64,000 nt of DNA from JADGGM01 sp035277485 (GCA_035277485.1 DATEKK010000095.1:14007-78006), one strand, 5' to 3'. Counted from the stretch's first letter, positions 37,351 to 46,270 are shown. Program-made: numbers and translations. The notes: generated by a model not told the origin, from the letters alone.

Positions 37351-39342
37351 ATGTCCGAGCCTGGTCTCCTCCCAGACCTCCTGATCCTGTTTGCGCTCAG
37401 CGTCGCGGCGGCGCTGGCGTTTCACCGACTCAGGCTTCCGCCCATCGTCGGATTTCTGATCACGGGCGTCATCTCGGGACCCTACGGGTTCGGTCTCATC
37501 CGAAATATCGCGGACGTCGAGTCGCTGGCCGAGATCGGCGTGGTCCTGCTGTTGTTCACGGTGGGACTCGAGTTCTCGCTGCAGCACCTTGCGCGACTGC
37601 GACGCTTTCTGTTCATTGGCGGCGCGCTGCAGGTCGGCGTGACGATCGCTGTCACGGCTGCGCTCGCGCGCTCGCTCGCCGTTGCCTGGCCGGTCGCAGT
37701 GTTCCTGGGCATGCTCGTCGCGCTGAGCAGCACGGCCATCACGCTGCGCCTCTACGCCGAACGTGGCGAGCTCGATACCCCATTCGGCACCGCGGCAGTC
37801 GGCATCCTGATCTTTCAGGACCTGTGCGTGGTGCCGATGATGCTCCTCACGCCGGCGCTCGCCGGCGGCGCACAGAACGCAACCAGCCTCTTACGCACGC
37901 TGCTCGAGGCCGCGCTGTTCATCGCCGCCACCGTGGTCGCGGCGCGACTCGTCGTGCCGCGCATCCTGCACCTCGTGGCCGCGACGCGCCGCCGCGAAGT
38001 CTTCCTGCTCACCATCGTCCTCTTCTGCCTCGGCACCGCGTGGGCGTCGTCGCAGGTCGGCCTGTCGCTTGCGTTAGGCGCGTTCATCGCCGGTATCGTG
38101 ATCGCGGATTCCGAGTACAGCCAGCAAGCCCTGAGCGACATCGTCCCGCTTCGCGAAGTGTTCAACAGCCTGTTCTTCATCTCCATCGGCATGTTGTTCG
38201 ACATTCGCACCGTGGGCCGATCGCCGGTGCTCATCGCCTGCGCGATCGCCACGGTGATCGTCGTCAAAGTCGTGGTGACCGGAGGCGCATCGCTCGCGCT
38301 CGGGCAGTCGCCGCGACCCGCGTTGGCCACCGGTCTCGGTCTGGCACAGATCGGTGAGTTCTCGTTCGTGCTCTCGGCAGCTGGCGTGACCGCAGGACTC
38401 CTCGACGAGCGCCTCTATCAGCTTTTTCTCGCTGTCGCCGTCGGAACCATGGCACTGACACCGGCGCTCATCGACATCGCGCCCCGCGCCGGCGCCTGGC
38501 TCGAGCGACGCACGCCTAACCGCTGGCGCTTGAGCCCGACGGGTGCACCCCTCCAGGGCGACGCCCCCATTGGCGACCACGTCATCATCGTCGGCTTCGG
38601 GTTCAACGGGCGCAACCTTGCGCGGGTGCTTCGCGACGTCGGCATCGCGTACCGCGTGATCGATTCCAACGCCAGCAAGGCGCGCCAGGAGCGTCGCCAG
38701 GGTGAGCCGGTGCTCTACGGCGACGCCTCGAGCGCCGAAATCCTGCACCACGCCGGAGTCGAACGCGCGCGCGTGCTGGTCGTCGCCATCTCCGACATCG
38801 CCGCGACGCGAGCCACGGTCGCGAGCGTGCGCCGGCTCAATCCCAACGTCCACGTGATCGTGCGTACGCGATACATGCGCGAGATCGGATCGCTCGTGAA
38901 GTTGGGCAGCGGCGAAGTGGTCCCCGAAGAATTCGAGACCGCAATCGAGGTGTTCACGCGCGTGCTGCGGCGCTACCTCGTTCCCCGCGATGTGATCGAG
39001 CGCGAGGTGCGCAGCGTACGCAGCCAGTACGACGACATGTTCCGCCCGCTGCCCGACACCGGTGTGCGCGTGGAAGAGATCAGCCGGTTTCTCACCGACG
39101 TCACGCTGGTCGTCATGCGCGTCGAGCCCGACGCACCCGCAACGGGCGAGCGCCTCTCCGACGTCCGATTCCGCGAGCGCAGCGGCGCGACCGTGGTAGC
39201 GATCCAGCGCGACGGCGGCGGACTTGTCGCGAGTCCCAGCGGCGATGAAGTTCTGCATGCAGGCGACACGATTCTCGTCATGGGACGCACCGATCAACTC
39301 GAGCGCGCCGCGACGCTGCTCCGGCAGCGCGTCACCGCGTGA
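37351..39342 (+). CDS. CPA2 monovalent cation:proton antiporter with TrkA domains (KefB/YbaL-like)
   Basis: 663 residues. The N-terminal 380 residues form a Na+/H+ exchanger fold of about 12 helices, with LLLFTVGLEFSLQHL near residue 65 and LALGAFIAGIVIADSEYSQ near 240. A TrkA-N nucleotide-binding domain (HVIIVGFGFNGRNLARVL near 410) and a C-terminal TrkA-C domain (residues about 565-655) follow. Such proteins export K+ or Na+ in exchange for protons, gated by nucleotide or glutathione adducts. It stands alone; 28 nt separate it from the next gene. Confidence 0.92.
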   Translation: MSEPGLLPDLLILFALSVAAALAFHRLRLPPIVGFLITGVISGPYGFGLIRNIADVESLAEIGVVLLLFTVGLEFSLQHLARLRRFLFIGGALQVGVTIAVTAALARSLAVAWPVAVFLGMLVALSSTAITLRLYAERGELDTPFGTAAVGILIFQDLCVVPMMLLTPALAGGAQNATSLLRTLLEAALFIAATVVAARLVVPRILHLVAATRRREVFLLTIVLFCLGTAWASSQVGLSLALGAFIAGIVIADSEYSQQALSDIVPLREVFNSLFFISIGMLFDIRTVGRSPVLIACAIATVIVVKVVVTGGASLALGQSPRPALATGLGLAQIGEFSFVLSAAGVTAGLLDERLYQLFLAVAVGTMALTPALIDIAPRAGAWLERRTPNRWRLSPTGAPLQGDAPIGDHVIIVGFGFNGRNLARVLRDVGIAYRVIDSNASKARQERRQGEPVLYGDASSAEILHHAGVERARVLVVAISDIAATRATVASVRRLNPNVHVIVRTRYMREIGSLVKLGSGEVVPEEFETAIEVFTRVLRRYLVPRDVIEREVRSVRSQYDDMFRPLPDTGVRVEEISRFLTDVTLVVMRVEPDAPATGERLSDVRFRERSGATVVAIQRDGGGLVASPSGDEVLHAGDTILVMGRTDQLERAATLLRQRVTA

Positions 39343-39359
39343 ACGCAGCACCCATTCTG

Positions 39360-39365
39360 TATATT
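39360..39365 (+). promoter_or_regulatory. Possible -10 element 5 nt before holB
   Basis: tatatt ends 5 nt before the GTG at 39371 in the 28-nt gap after the antiporter gene. It has the same hexamer-gcg-start arrangement as at 37340. Confidence 0.4.
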
Positions 39366-39370
39366 GCGTC

Positions 39371-40453
39371 GTGCCACTGACTCCCCTCGTCGGCCACCGC
39401 GAGCTGCGTCGCCAATTCACGGACGCGATTGCGCGCGACAGCCTCCCGGCCAGTCTGTTGTTCCACGGCCCGCACGGCGTCGGGAAACAGCGCCTCGCCC
39501 TCTGGTTAGGCCAGTATCTGCTCTGCAGCGGCCCCGCCGGCGGTCCGCGTCCCTGCGGAACGTGCGACAACTGCCGCTTCGCGGAGTCGTTGGCGCATCC
39601 GGATCTGCGTTGGTTCTTCCCGCGTCCGCGCACCGAATCCGATGCGAGCGCATCAGACGTCCTCGAAGATCTCAACGAAGCGCTGACCGATCGGCTCAAA
39701 GCAAACGGACTCTATGCCGCGCCCTCCGGCACCGAAGGCATCTTCGTCGCCAGCGTCCGCGCGCTCGTGCAGCTCGCGGCGCAAACTCCCGCACTCGCGA
39801 AGCGAAAGGTTTTCATTGTCGGCGACGCCGAACGCATGGTGCCGCAGGAAGGCGCCGAGTTCGCCGCCAACGCCTTTCTCAAGTTGCTCGAGGAGCCGCC
39901 CGCCGACACCACCATCATTCTCACGACGAGCGAACCAGGCGCTCTCCTGCCGACCATTCGCTCGCGCGTCGTGGCCGTGCGCATCCCGCTCCTTCCCGAG
40001 CGCGACGTGCGTGAGCTCTTAGAGATCCCGAACTTTGCAGCCGCGCTCGATGACACCGATCTGCCCAAGTCCGTGAACGAGCGAGTCCGCCTTGCCGCAG
40101 GCGCGCCCGGCACGTTGCTCGGCGCACAAACGCGACGCGAGGCGATGTCCACCGCCGCGTCCTTGCTTCAAGCGGCCGACGGTTCGCTCTCACCGCCGGA
40201 TCGCGTGAAAGCAGTGATGAGTCTTGGCGCATCTCGATCGCGCGGTCCGTTCACCGACGCGCTCGACGCGCTCACCGCGATGCTCCGTGAACGCGCGCGC
40301 GGTGCATTGGGCCGCGGCGACGCCGCCGGCGCCCTCGCGGCCGCTCGTGCGATCGATGTCGTGCTCGAAGCGCGCCTGCGTGCTAACGGAAACGTCAGCC
40401 CACAGCTTCTCGCGTCGCACCTGGTGCGCGAGCTCCGAGGCCGGCTCTCATGA
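39371..40453 (+). CDS. holB: DNA polymerase III delta-prime subunit
   Basis: 360 residues from a GTG at 39371; the frame extends upstream only into the antiporter gene. Clamp-loader motifs: GPHGVGKQRLAL near residue 34 (a P-loop with Gln where Ser/Thr is usual, as fits a non-ATP-binding delta-prime), the four-cysteine zinc module (CSG...CGTCDNC near 55-75), EGAEFAANAFLKLLEEPP near 165, and sensor-type TIRSRVVAV. It assembles in the sliding-clamp loader. The moaC start overlaps its stop by 4 nt. Confidence 0.9.
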   Translation: MPLTPLVGHRELRRQFTDAIARDSLPASLLFHGPHGVGKQRLALWLGQYLLCSGPAGGPRPCGTCDNCRFAESLAHPDLRWFFPRPRTESDASASDVLEDLNEALTDRLKANGLYAAPSGTEGIFVASVRALVQLAAQTPALAKRKVFIVGDAERMVPQEGAEFAANAFLKLLEEPPADTTIILTTSEPGALLPTIRSRVVAVRIPLLPERDVRELLEIPNFAAALDDTDLPKSVNERVRLAAGAPGTLLGAQTRREAMSTAASLLQAADGSLSPPDRVKAVMSLGASRSRGPFTDALDALTAMLRERARGALGRGDAAGALAAARAIDVVLEARLRANGNVSPQLLASHLVRELRGRLS

Positions 40454-40926
40454 AAAAGCTCTCACACGTCGACAACTCGGGCGAGGCCCGCATGGTGGAC
40501 GTAGGCGGCAAGCCGGTCTCGGAGCGTTTCGCCCGCGCCACGGGTTCGATCCGAATGAAGCCCGACACGTACAGGGCAATTCAGCAAAACGCCCTGGTCA
40601 AGGGCGATGTGCTCGGTGTGGCAAGAATTGCCGGAATAATGGCTGCCAAGCGGACCTCGGAGCTAATTCCGCTCTGCCACCCGATTTCCCTTACCGACGT
40701 GCAAGTGACGCTTACATTGGACGAATCCTTGCCTGGCGTCACGTGTGAGGCAGCCACCCGCACAAATGATCGCACCGGTGTCGAAATGGAGGCGATCACC
40801 GCGGTCGCCGTTAGTCTGGCCACTGTCTATGACATGGCGAAATCGATAGATAGGGCCATGACAATTACTGATATCCGTTTATTAGAAAAAGACGGCGGGC
40901 GCTCGGGACATTTTGTTCACCCATGA
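40450..40926 (+). CDS. moaC: Cyclic pyranopterin monophosphate synthase MoaC
   Basis: 158 residues. Very well conserved: MKKLSHVDNSGEARMVDV, VLGVARIAGIMAAKRTSE, LIPLCHPISLT with the active-site His, and TNDRTGVEMEAITAV. It makes cyclic pyranopterin monophosphate in molybdenum cofactor synthesis, which would supply the Mo enzyme at 35.7 kb. It is translationally coupled to holB. Codon use is less GC-rich than in the neighbours toward the 3' end, with two consecutive TTA codons at 40879-40884. Confidence 0.96.
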   Translation: MKKLSHVDNSGEARMVDVGGKPVSERFARATGSIRMKPDTYRAIQQNALVKGDVLGVARIAGIMAAKRTSELIPLCHPISLTDVQVTLTLDESLPGVTCEAATRTNDRTGVEMEAITAVAVSLATVYDMAKSIDRAMTITDIRLLEKDGGRSGHFVHP

Positions 40927-41010
40927 CGGCACGTCCGTTGCCCTACCTGTGCAACCGAGCAGGCGTGGTTCAGTAGCACCGGTCGCACAATCTCCAACAG
41001 GAGAACCCTA

Positions 41011-41697
41011 GTGCACGGCAGACAGCAGAGTTACGTCTATCGCGGTGATCGGGTTCGCCGCAACGAGCGAATCAAAAAGCTGCTTCTCGTTGCTGGTTTG
41101 GCGGTCTCGGTCGCCTTGATTCCTCATGAGCGTACGCGCTCGGCGGAAGCTTCCGCCTTTTCGGGCTTTTCGTTCGGTCGCGAGGCAAAGGATCTCCGGT
41201 CGCAGTTGGATGCGACCCGCGGAGAGCTGGAGCTCACCCGCGCCCGTCTCGATCGCGCCAACGCCATCCTCGGCTTCTCGGCCAAGTACAAGGTGGATGC
41301 CAAGCTGGCGGGCGACGTCTACGATATCGCCCAAGCTGAGGGCATCGATGCGGAGCTCGGATTCCGGGTGGTGAACGTAGAGAGTGAGTTCAACCCGCAC
41401 GCGGTAAGCAGTGTGGGTGCGGTTGGGCTCACCCAGCTGATGCCGTCCACGGCTCGCTGGTTCGACCACACGATCACCAAGGACAAGCTCTACGACCCGC
41501 GCACGAACCTGCGCCTGGGTTTCCGCTACCTGCGGTCGTTGATCGACCAGTACCATGGCGACCTGCGGCTCGCGCTGCTCGTGTACAATCGCGGGCCCGA
41601 GGCGGTGGAGACGTTGCGCTCGTTAGGCGTCGACCCGCGCAACGGCTACGACGAACTGGTCATGAAGGGTTATACGGGCAACGGCCTCGTGAACTGA
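41011..41697 (+). CDS. Exported lytic transglycosylase (SLT domain)
   Basis: 228 residues from a GTG with acaggag upstream. A hydrophobic segment near residues 16-32 is followed by a short coiled coil (SQLDATRGELELTRARLDR) and an SLT goose-type lysozyme domain: VVNVESEFNPHAVS with the catalytic Glu near 128, GAVGLTQLMPSTARWFD, NLRLGFRYLRSLI, and LLVYNRGP. It cleaves murein glycan strands in the periplasm. A strong terminator follows, and another transglycosylase is convergent with it. Confidence 0.9.
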   Translation: MHGRQQSYVYRGDRVRRNERIKKLLLVAGLAVSVALIPHERTRSAEASAFSGFSFGREAKDLRSQLDATRGELELTRARLDRANAILGFSAKYKVDAKLAGDVYDIAQAEGIDAELGFRVVNVESEFNPHAVSSVGAVGLTQLMPSTARWFDHTITKDKLYDPRTNLRLGFRYLRSLIDQYHGDLRLALLVYNRGPEAVETLRSLGVDPRNGYDELVMKGYTGNGLVN

Positions 41698-41722
41698 CGG
41701 CACGCCCGGCTCCAGATGGACG

Positions 41723-41752
41723 AACGGGGAAGCGCGCGAGCGCTTCCCCGTT
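41723..41752. terminator. Bidirectional hairpin terminator
   Basis: A perfect 13-bp stem (41723-41735 with 41740-41752) around gcga, ending in gttttcgtt on the plus strand. It separates the convergent SLT and MltD-like genes. Confidence 0.85.
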
Positions 41753-41777
41753 TTCGTTAGGCGCCAATCCGGCCGCG

Positions 41778-43322
41778 CTACTGCGAGTGGCTCCCCGACT
41801 GCGCCACCTTCTCGTGGGACTTCGCGGCGCGAGATGCGCGCACGGACTTGTGCGAGCTGCGCCGAGCCGATCCCTTCACGAGCAGCACTTCGCCCGGGAA
41901 AATGATGCTCTTGCGCAAACCATTCAGCCGCATGAGCGACTTGACCGACGTGTGATAGTGCTTGGCGATCAGGCCTAACGATTCGCCCTTCCGCACCACG
42001 TGGGTGACCGAGCGGCCCGACGATCCATAGCGTTCGATCGACGGATCCGGCACGTCTCGCGCGGCCGACACGACCGCCGCGGTCGGAAACAGTACCGTCT
42101 CGCCGGCTGCCACGTGTCCGCGCCGCGTGGACTTGAGGGTCGGATTGTACCACTCGAGCTGCTTGACCGAGATGCCGGCGCGACTCGCCAGCCGCACCAT
42201 CGTGTCGCCCTTGCGAGACGTCGACCGCTTGTACGCGGTGCGCTCCCCCGCCGCCAGCGCCGCGAACGCCGAGTCGAAGCCGACGGTGCCTGACGGAATG
42301 CGCACCGTGAACGAGTCGTGCGGCGGCGTCATACCGCGCAGGATCTCCGGGTTCAGGTCGAGGATCGACGCCGTCGTCGTGTTCGCCGCCTTCGCGACCG
42401 CGGCCAACGGAGTCGACGGACCCACGCGCACCGAGTCGTACACGAACGCCGAATCGTACGCGATGTTGAAGCCGTACCGCTTGGGGTCCTTTGCAATGAG
42501 CGCGGCCGCGATCAATTTCGGCACGTAGTCGCGCGTTTCGGCGCGCAGGTAATCCTTTTGCGCGAGCGCAAAAAACGCCTCGTCGCCGGATTGGCCTTCC
42601 AGCTCATCGGCGTAGCGCGAGAGGCCGCGTGCAATTCGACCCGGGCCGCCATCGTACGCCGCGGCCGCAAGGTACAGCGATCCGAATTGATCGTTGAGCC
42701 AACCCAGGAACTTGATCGCCGCATCTGTCGAGCGGACGGGATCGCGCCGCTCGTCGACCCACCAGTCCACACGCAACCCAGCGCCGCGTGCCGTACTCGA
42801 CATGAGCTGCCAGAGCCCCACGGCCGCCGCGCTCGAGTACGCGTGCGGATCGTACCCGCTCTCGATGAGCGCGAGGTACGTGAGGTCCTGCGGAAGACCC
42901 GCGGCTTTGAGCTTCCCGCGAATCATTTTCTCGTAGCGACCGCCCCGCGCCAGCATGTCGCCGAATCGATCGTGCGCATCGTTCTGCAGGCGATTCACGA
43001 AGTACGCGACACGAGACCGCGTCTCGAACGAACGGACGTCGATGTCCCACGTCGGCTCCGAGTCCACGGGCGCGACGACCGAGTCCGCCGTCATCGCCGG
43101 CACCGGCTGCGCGAGTGTGTCGCCGAATATCTGAAGCGCTTCGCCGGTCACCGCGGGCGACGCAACCTTCGAGGTGTCGCCTGCGCTATCCGTGGCGACA
43201 TTCTGCGGTGTGGTGTCGGCCGCTTGGGCCGTCGCGCTCACCGGCGTCGGTGCCGGCGTGGGGTGCGAGGAGTGGCAGGCGGGCAGCGCGAGAACGGCGA
43301 TGAGAATGGCCGCGCTGCGCAT
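41778..43322 (-). CDS. MltD-like lytic transglycosylase with two LysM domains (lipoprotein)
   Basis: 514 residues from the ATG at 43322, which opens directly into the lipoprotein signal MRSAAILIAVLALPAC. A GTG 30 nt upstream is also possible. The SLT domain has YLALIESGYDPHAYS near residue 155 with the catalytic Glu, AAAVGLWQLMSSTARGAGL and AAAYDGGPGRIARGL. Two LysM repeats follow near 375-420 (RKGDTMVRLASRAGISVKQL) and 440-485 (VRKGESLGLIAKHYHTSVKS), for murein binding. The tail is Ser/Lys/Arg-rich. It acts in the periplasm on peptidoglycan glycan chains. Confidence 0.92.
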   Translation of the reverse strand: MRSAAILIAVLALPACHSSHPTPAPTPVSATAQAADTTPQNVATDSAGDTSKVASPAVTGEALQIFGDTLAQPVPAMTADSVVAPVDSEPTWDIDVRSFETRSRVAYFVNRLQNDAHDRFGDMLARGGRYEKMIRGKLKAAGLPQDLTYLALIESGYDPHAYSSAAAVGLWQLMSSTARGAGLRVDWWVDERRDPVRSTDAAIKFLGWLNDQFGSLYLAAAAYDGGPGRIARGLSRYADELEGQSGDEAFFALAQKDYLRAETRDYVPKLIAAALIAKDPKRYGFNIAYDSAFVYDSVRVGPSTPLAAVAKAANTTTASILDLNPEILRGMTPPHDSFTVRIPSGTVGFDSAFAALAAGERTAYKRSTSRKGDTMVRLASRAGISVKQLEWYNPTLKSTRRGHVAAGETVLFPTAAVVSAARDVPDPSIERYGSSGRSVTHVVRKGESLGLIAKHYHTSVKSLMRLNGLRKSIIFPGEVLLVKGSARRSSHKSVRASRAAKSHEKVAQSGSHSQ

Positions 43323-43378
43323 CGCTCTGGGCGTCGTTAGCTCGTTGGGCACTCGTTAGTCCGCAAGACGGTTGGCTC

Positions 43379-43828
43379 TCAGCGCGTGGCGATGAAGTTG
43401 CCGAGCACGCGGTTCGTGGCGTTCAAGACTGCGACCACGGCACCTCGCACCGGGTCATCTTCTACCAAGCAGGAGCCGAGCAGCTTCTGCGGGCCTTCGT
43501 GCCGATTGGCGATGGAAACGATGACGACGTTCGCATCGAAGACGCGGATGGATTTCACACCGATCAACTCGAAGGCAAGACCGCCGTCGGAGAAACTCTC
43601 GATCGCGCGAAGACCCGCCTCGGCGGCCACGCGAAGATCGACGGTGGCGCTCGACTGGCCGGAAGCCGTGCCGCGCACCTTCTGTCCTTCGATCCATTCG
43701 AGTTCGACTTCGGCGGAGCATCGGCCGTCGCTTGCGCGCCGGAAGCGGAAGTCGGTAAAGCGCAGCCGCTCCCGCTTGCCATGAATCGGTGGAGCGTCCG
43801 CGCCGCTCTCGCTTTGGCTCTGCGTCAT
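43379..43828 (-). CDS. Protein resembling the LeuA C-terminal regulatory domain
   Basis: 149 residues from the ATG at 43828. The order DLRVAAEAGLRAIE, FELIGVKSIRVFDANVVIVSI, GSCLVEDDPVRGAVVAVLNATNR resembles the allosteric (LeuA dimer) domain of 2-isopropylmalate synthase, including the final AxxxAlN-like helix. There is no catalytic TIM barrel. A stand-alone ligand-sensing or dimerising role is possible. The match is by pattern only, and the first 40 residues are not explained. It is divergent from the beta-lactamase-fold gene. Confidence 0.55.
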   Translation of the reverse strand: MTQSQSESGADAPPIHGKRERLRFTDFRFRRASDGRCSAEVELEWIEGQKVRGTASGQSSATVDLRVAAEAGLRAIESFSDGGLAFELIGVKSIRVFDANVVIVSIANRHEGPQKLLGSCLVEDDPVRGAVVAVLNATNRVLGNFIATR

Positions 43829-43936
43829 GTGGCGGAAGGCAAGGGGTTGCCCCAAGGTGACCGGCGTGCTGGCATAACGCAATACGAGTCAACACAGCGA
43901 AGGCAACCCACCGCTTCCCCGCACCGCGCGACCTCG

Positions 43937-43942
43937 TATATT
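43937..43942 (+). promoter_or_regulatory. Possible -10 element 6 nt before beta-lactamase-like start
   Basis: tatatt ends 6 nt before the ATG at 43949 with no ribosome site between, similar to the antiporter and holB starts. Confidence 0.35.
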
Positions 43943-43948
43943 CGCGGC

Positions 43949-44848
43949 ATGCATGCGCTCCTCGTCGCGTTAGCGCTGACGCTCTCGCACTCGCCTACGG
44001 ATTCACTCGCGCAGGTCATTCGTGCGCGCATCGCCCAAGTGCCCGGCGCCCAGGTTGGACTCGCTTTTAGGCGACTGGATGGCACCGACTCCCTCTACCT
44101 CGACGCCGATACGGAGTTCCACGCGGCGAGCACGATGAAAGTGCCGGTGATGATCGAGCTGTTCCGACAGATCGATCACGACAGCCTGTCGCTCGATAAA
44201 CCGATTCTCGTCGAGAATCAGTTCAAGTCGATCGTCGACAGTTCTGCCTACACGCTCGATCCGGGCGATGACTCGGACAGCTCGATGTACAAGCTCGTCG
44301 GCACACGCGTGAGCGTGCGCGATTTGATGGACCACATGATCGAGCGCTCGAGCAACCTCGCGACCAACACGTTGATTGCGCTTGCGGGCGCCGATCGGAC
44401 CACCGCGTTCATGCGTCAACTCGGGGCCACGCACACGCACGTATTGCGAGGCGTGGAAGACGACAAGGCATTTCAGCGCGGTCTCAACAACATGATCTCG
44501 GCGCGCGACCTCGCGACGATTCTCGATGCAATCCAGACGAATCGCGCAGCATCCGCCGCGAGCTGCGCCATGATGCGCGACATACTACTGCATCAGGAGT
44601 TCAGCGCCGAGATTCCGGCGGGGCTGCCGCCGGGCACGCCGGTCGCGCACAAGACGGGTTGGATTACCGGCCACCTCCACGACGCGGCGATCGTGTATCC
44701 GCGCGAGGCGCCCGCGTACATCCTCGTCGTCCTAACGCGAGGCATTCCCGACGAGAACGTCGCACGATCGCTCATCGTCGACATCTCGCGCGCCGTGTAC
44801 GCACATGTCGCGGCCAGCGCCTCGAGCGCCACGACCGGATCGCGCTGA
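43949..44848 (+). CDS. Class A beta-lactamase-fold serine hydrolase
   Basis: 299 residues. A weak signal-like N-terminus is followed by the active-site ASTMKVP (SxxK) near residue 52, the SDN-like loop ERSSNLATN near 130, and the HKTGWI KTG box near 232. At the omega-loop position where class A enzymes read ExxLN it reads QRGLNN, so the deacylating Glu appears replaced by Gln unless a nearby acidic residue (VEDD) substitutes. The protein may be a beta-lactamase, a DD-peptidase or a penicillin sensor. No lactamase regulator is adjacent. It sits between murein-related genes. Confidence 0.85.
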   Translation: MHALLVALALTLSHSPTDSLAQVIRARIAQVPGAQVGLAFRRLDGTDSLYLDADTEFHAASTMKVPVMIELFRQIDHDSLSLDKPILVENQFKSIVDSSAYTLDPGDDSDSSMYKLVGTRVSVRDLMDHMIERSSNLATNTLIALAGADRTTAFMRQLGATHTHVLRGVEDDKAFQRGLNNMISARDLATILDAIQTNRAASAASCAMMRDILLHQEFSAEIPAGLPPGTPVAHKTGWITGHLHDAAIVYPREAPAYILVVLTRGIPDENVARSLIVDISRAVYAHVAASASSATTGSR

Positions 44849-44888
44849 GAAACGGCTGCTCCGGCAACGACCCGCGCATAGAACATTT

Positions 44889-44905
44889 CGTTGCAGTCTG
44901 CAACG
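44889..44905. promoter_or_regulatory. Palindrome, candidate activator site for the sigma-54 promoter
   Basis: cgttgcag-t-ctgcaacg is a perfect 8-bp inverted repeat about 100 nt before the predicted start of transcription at the sigma-54-type promoter, the normal distance for an enhancer-binding protein site. A half site cgcaac follows at 44911-44916. An AT-rich run (44940-44966) lies between it and the promoter. Confidence 0.45.
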
Positions 44906-44977
44906 ATCTCTCGCAACAGAGTGCGCGAATAGAGCGCAGGGCAAAACATAAAACACAAAAAGACAATGCCTTAACCA

Positions 44978-44993
44978 GGGCATGCCGGTTGCA
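44978..44993 (+). promoter_or_regulatory. Candidate sigma-54 (-24/-12) promoter
   Basis: gGGCATGccggTTGCA matches the TGGCACG-N4-TTGCA consensus at 10 of 12 defined positions, with GG (44979) and GC (44991) exactly 10 nt apart. Transcription would start near 45004, just before the TPR gene. A sigma-54 activator gene is two genes downstream of the promoter, in the same direction. Confidence 0.55.
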
Positions 44994-45097
44994 AAACCCT
45001 GCGCCAGCGGGTGCTCACCTCAGTCCGCTACCGAGACAGCGCGCATGCGGTTTTCAACGGCAGGCATCCCCACACAGAATCCAGCCGAGTGCATCTC

Positions 45098-46180
45098 GTG
45101 ACCCCGCACGAGACGCATTTTCGACGCGAGTCGAAGTCCTCCCACGGCTTCGCCGCGACGCGGCCTGGCAGCCACGCACAAGAATCGCGTGAGCTCGTAG
45201 CGCGAGCCCGCGAGCACGAGCACCGCGGTAGCGTCGCCGAGGCGGGCGTCGCATACGAGATGGCGCTGGCCCTCATCGACGGCGCGCCGACGTCTCCGCT
45301 CCACACCGATCTTCATCGCTGGCACGGCGCTCTTCTATTCGACATCGGCTCGACCAGCGAAGCCGAGGCGTTCTTCCGCCGTAGCCTCGAAACCGCGCAG
45401 TTCATCCGCTACGCCATCGGCATCGCCCGCGCGCAAGCGTCGCTCGCTCGCATCGCGCACCGACGTGGCGACCTGGCTGCCGCGAAACGCCAGTACGACG
45501 ACGCCTCGCTCAATGCTGTTGCGTCCGGCGATCACGCGCTATTCGCGCGCGTCGAGCTGGATCTCGGGAGCTTGTCGGCGCTCATGGGCGACGTCGAAGA
45601 CGCTAACCAACGCTTCCGCCTGAGCGTGCGCGCACTCGGCGAGGCGGGCGACGACGCGGGTGTCGCATGGGCGCTGGACAACGTTGCACAGCTTCGCGCG
45701 CAGCGCGGCAGGTTGGACGAAGCCCGGAGCGCCGTGGCGCAGGGTCTCGCCATCGCCGAGCAATTGGGCCACGCGCTGCTCGAGCAGCGTCTGTCGGCGA
45801 CCGCCGCAGAAATTGCATTCGCCGGCGGCGACATCGACGAATGCGACGCGGCAAGCGGACGCGCGCTGAACATCGCCTCGAGGCGCGGTGACCGACTGGG
45901 CCGAGCGCAGGGCCTGCGTTTTAGAGCCCGTGTGCAGGCGCGGCGCGGCGCAACCGAGCAGGCGGCCACATCACTCGAAAGCGCACGAGCGCTGGCGGCT
46001 CAAGGCGAAGACTTGTTGATGGGCGCCCGCGTACTCGCGGAATACGGCGACGCGCTCGCCTCGTGGGGAGACACAGCTCGTGCTCGAGCGGCTTGGGAGC
46101 AAGCTCACGCCGCGTACGCACGACTCGGAATGCCGCCGGAGGCGATCGCCGTAGCTAGGCGACTTTCGCCGCCTGGTTGA
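45098..46180 (+). CDS. TPR-repeat protein upstream of a sigma-54 activator
   Basis: 360 residues from the GTG at 45098; earlier GTGs at 45089 and 45011 keep the frame open. From about residue 35 there are helical repeats of TPR type (GSVAEAGVAYEMALALI, GSTSEAEAFFRRSLETA, GDLAAAKRQYDDASLNA, GRLDEARSAVAQGLAIA, GDTARARAAWEQAHAAY), about eight in total. It has no enzymatic domain or signal. It probably mediates protein contacts, possibly sensing for the activator encoded 90 nt downstream. It lies directly after the candidate sigma-54 promoter. Confidence 0.75.
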   Translation: MTPHETHFRRESKSSHGFAATRPGSHAQESRELVARAREHEHRGSVAEAGVAYEMALALIDGAPTSPLHTDLHRWHGALLFDIGSTSEAEAFFRRSLETAQFIRYAIGIARAQASLARIAHRRGDLAAAKRQYDDASLNAVASGDHALFARVELDLGSLSALMGDVEDANQRFRLSVRALGEAGDDAGVAWALDNVAQLRAQRGRLDEARSAVAQGLAIAEQLGHALLEQRLSATAAEIAFAGGDIDECDAASGRALNIASRRGDRLGRAQGLRFRARVQARRGATEQAATSLESARALAAQGEDLLMGARVLAEYGDALASWGDTARARAAWEQAHAAYARLGMPPEAIAVARRLSPPG

Positions 46181-46270
46181 GCGAGACCGGCCACCAGCTT
46201 CGATCGTCGATTCTTCGTGAACCCAGCGTGCGCGAGCACAGCATCGCGCACTGACCCCGTCCCGAGTCCC

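Noticed and set aside
38074..39699. A 541-codon open frame on the minus strand opposite the antiporter gene
   Set aside because: It mirrors the KefB-type protein frame; high GC removes stops. The product is His/Arg/Asp-rich with no motif, while the plus-strand protein has clear family motifs.
41723..41752. Possible small RNA between the two transglycosylase genes
   Set aside because: The hairpin with T-rich end is fully explained as a terminator for two convergent genes.
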